This document shows positions 6,338-7,619 of a stretch of DNA of 7,619 bases, piece by piece (within the stretch, counting starts at the first letter, position 1; every line of letters starts with the position of its first letter). Below the pieces are notes generated by a model that did no database searches, was not told the DNA's origin, and saw only the letters and a list, made by a program, of their open reading frames with translations. The position numbers and the translations under genes were made by a program. The DNA is from Candidatus Omnitrophota bacterium (GTDB lineage: Bacteria; Omnitrophota; Gorgyraeia; Zapsychrales; Zapsychraceae): contig JAGQKQ010000082.1 of the NCBI GenBank assembly GCA_020430005.1, positions 1 through 7,619 of the forward strand, given 5' to 3'.

Positions 6338-7176
6338 TTCACAAATTCCAGTGATACATCAATATTTTGGTGCGTGTGTGTTAAGGCTCCGATCGAAATA
6401 CGATGAACGCCTGTTTGCGCTGTTTTACGAATGTTTCTTAAAGTAATCCCGCCGGAAGCCTCCAGCAGAACTTTTGATTTTTGTTTTTTAACTCGGGCGA
6501 CAGCCGTCTTCATTTGCGCGGTACTCATATTATCCAGTAAAATGATATCCGGTTTTGCTGCTAACGCTTCGTCGAATTGTTTTAACGTGTCGACTTCGAC
6601 TTCAATTTTCTTCTTCGTCCGCCGGCGGATGAGCCGGATCGATTCTGCAATAGAAATTTGGGGACGACAGACTTCGCGGTGATTGTCCTTAATCATGACC
6701 ATTTCAGACAAATCAAACCGGTGGTTTACCCCTCCCCCACATTTGACGGCATATTTTTCCAGTAACCGTAGACCTGGTGTTGTTTTCCGTGTATCCAGAA
6801 TTTGTGTTTTTAACGGCCGAACGGCTTTGACATAACGGTTTGTTTCCGTCGCAATGCCGGACAAATGGCTGATAAAATTAAGCGCGACCCGTTCGGCTTT
6901 TAATAAAGAACGGCTGGAACCCCGAACAGCAGCCAGAAGAGTTCCCTTTCTGACCAAAGTTCCGTCTCTAATGATTCTACGGAAGATAATTGTGCTGTCA
7001 ACCCTTTGAAAGACCTGCTTCATTATATCGACTCCGCAGATAACGGCATTCTGTTTGACAATCACGTTGGCCCGTGATTTAGATCGCGCGGGAATCAAAG
7101 AATTCGTTGTAATATCGTCGCGGTAGACGTCTTCACGTAAAGCTTGATCAATGATCTTTAACAGCTGTTTTTTCAT
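6334..7176 (-). CDS. nadC: Nicotinate-nucleotide pyrophosphorylase (carboxylating), quinolinate phosphoribosyltransferase
   Basis: This 280-residue enzyme converts quinolinate and PRPP into nicotinate mononucleotide, CO2 and pyrophosphate in de novo NAD synthesis. Its length is normal. Motifs in order: REDVYRDDITT (14-24), AERVALNF with Glu95-Arg96 (94-101), DTRKTTPGLR (128-137), EKYAVKCGGGVNHR (140-153), MIKDNH (161-166), EVEVD (192-196), LLDNM (213-217), EASGGI (239-244) and ISIGALTHT (260-268). The basic and acidic residues known to bind quinolinate and PRPP in the family (in the DTRKTTPGLR, CGGGVNHR, KDNH, EVEVD and LLDN motifs) are all present. The gene follows valS, now separated by an inverted-repeat element, and overlaps the next gene by ATGA. 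I see no Shine-Dalgarno at normal distance: the nearest AAAGG is about 20 bases upstream, inside the element's repeat. nadA and nadB are not in the window. Confidence 0.97.
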   Translation of the reverse strand: MKKQLLKIIDQALREDVYRDDITTNSLIPARSKSRANVIVKQNAVICGVDIMKQVFQRVDSTIIFRRIIRDGTLVRKGTLLAAVRGSSRSLLKAERVALNFISHLSGIATETNRYVKAVRPLKTQILDTRKTTPGLRLLEKYAVKCGGGVNHRFDLSEMVMIKDNHREVCRPQISIAESIRLIRRRTKKKIEVEVDTLKQFDEALAAKPDIILLDNMSTAQMKTAVARVKKQKSKVLLEASGGITLRNIRKTAQTGVHRISIGALTHTHQNIDVSLEFVK

Positions 7177-7183
7177 AATTAAT

Positions 7184-7315
7184 TAGGGACGTACACCTTT
7201 TCCCCCTTTTTTCAGTGCTTAGTCATTAGGTCTTAATGCTCAATAAATATATTTTTTCTAAGCGTCGGGAGCTAGAAAGCAGCATATAAAAAGGGGGAAA
7301 AGGTGTACGTCCCTA
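7184..7315. mobile_element. 132-bp MITE-like element with perfect 28-bp terminal inverted repeats
   Basis: The left arm (7184-7211, beginning TAGGGACGTACACC) and the right arm (7288-7315, ending GGTGTACGTCCCTA) are exact reverse complements over 28 bases. Each arm has a run of five C or G and then A/T-tracts. The 76-base interior has no open reading frame of note but contains a further short stem, GCTTAG (7217-7222) with CTAAGC (7258-7263), so the transcript could form one long hairpin. The outermost TA on each side may be a target duplication of the Tc1/mariner or IS630 type. A REPIN-like pair mobilised by an IS200-type transposase is the alternative. No transposase is encoded, so it would be non-autonomous. 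Confidence 0.75.
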
Positions 7316-7619
7316 CTTTATTACACTTTCCAACTTTTTGAGTTTTTCACGCATTTCGCTCAGACGATCTTTCTCCTTTGTGACAACGTCCACCGGCGCT
7401 TTTTCCAGAAAGTTTTTATTGCTTAAGCGTTTATCTAGATTATCGATGGCCTTTTGTAAAGATTCCGCTTCTTTGTTCATGCGGGCTTTTTCTTTTTCGA
7501 GGTCAATAACATCGCCCAAAGGAACAGCGCATTTGATGGGACCAACAACGGCTGTGGCCACATTTTGTGTTTGGGATAAGTCATCAGTAATCGTTACCTG
7601 TTCGGCCCTTGCAAGCTTT
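7313..7619 (-). CDS. valS: Valyl-tRNA synthetase, C-terminal end (partial)
   Basis: The frame is open through the right edge of the window, so only the last 101 full codons are seen. Valyl-tRNA synthetase charges tRNA-Val in the cytoplasm. What is visible is the family's C-terminal arm: the end of the linker (KLARAEQVTI), the segment VVGPIKCAVPLGDVIDLEKE, then the antiparallel coiled coil with the conserved RLSNKNFLEKAPVDVV turn and a final heptad-rich helix ending ESVIK. This arm contacts the tRNA in known structures. The protein ends at the usual place for the family. The stop codon TAG is formed by the terminal bases of the adjacent inverted-repeat element. A GTG codon at 7559-7561 is internal, not a start. 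Confidence 0.95.
   Translation of the reverse strand, partial: KLARAEQVTITDDLSQTQNVATAVVGPIKCAVPLGDVIDLEKEKARMNKEAESLQKAIDNLDKRLSNKNFLEKAPVDVVTKEKDRLSEMREKLKKLESVIK

Noticed and set aside
7184..7315. Intrinsic terminator or CRISPR-like repeat for the 28-bp inverted repeat
   Set aside because: No U-run follows the stem toward nadC, the arms are far longer than a usual terminator stem, and there are only two inverted copies with no spacers.

Overview
The window looks like an ordinary chromosomal segment of a Gram-negative bacterium with moderate GC content. It encodes one likely lipoprotein and one Sec-exported protein, which implies an outer membrane or periplasm. The combination of valS-nadC, a small exported alpha-helical protein and anonymous single-pass membrane proteins would fit an uncultured candidate-phylum bacterium of the PVC type (for example Omnitrophota). 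That placement is a weak inference from overall look, not from a marker gene.

Layout, right to left, because nearly everything is on the minus strand. (1) At 7313-7619 lies the C-terminal coiled-coil end of valyl-tRNA synthetase (valS, its start lies outside the window). (2) At 7184-7315 a 132-bp element with perfect 28-bp terminal inverted repeats sits between valS and nadC and supplies the present valS stop codon. (3) At 6334-7176 is nadC (NAD biosynthesis), coupled by an ATGA overlap to a gene for an exported helical protein (5621-6337). (4) A 148-bp AT-rich gap (5473-5620) holds a candidate promoter with two strong palindromes. (5) A molybdenum hydroxylase operon follows in the order FAD subunit (4621-5472), 2Fe-2S subunit (4142-4618), molybdopterin subunit (1707-4055), ending in a small lipoprotein gene (1340-1726) that overlaps the molybdopterin gene by 20 bp.

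Convergent to that operon, separated by only 8 bp, is a plus-strand MocA-like nucleotidyltransferase gene (738-1331). It probably makes the molybdopterin cytosine dinucleotide cofactor that this enzyme family uses. Its promoter appears to place the transcription start at or within a few bases of the ATG, so the mRNA is probably leaderless. Divergent from it, at 1-657, is the start of a membrane-anchored, proline-rich, low-complexity protein with a TTG start and a very strong Shine-Dalgarno.

Together the three enzyme subunits and MocA form a compact molybdenum hydroxylase module of the xanthine dehydrogenase family. Electrons would flow from substrate at Mo through two 2Fe-2S clusters to FAD. 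The substrate cannot be read from the sequence. I see no clearly new biological system. The best leads are the inverted-repeat element placed exactly on the valS stop codon, the paired palindromes at the hydroxylase promoter, and the leaderless, overlapping divergent promoters at 687-737.
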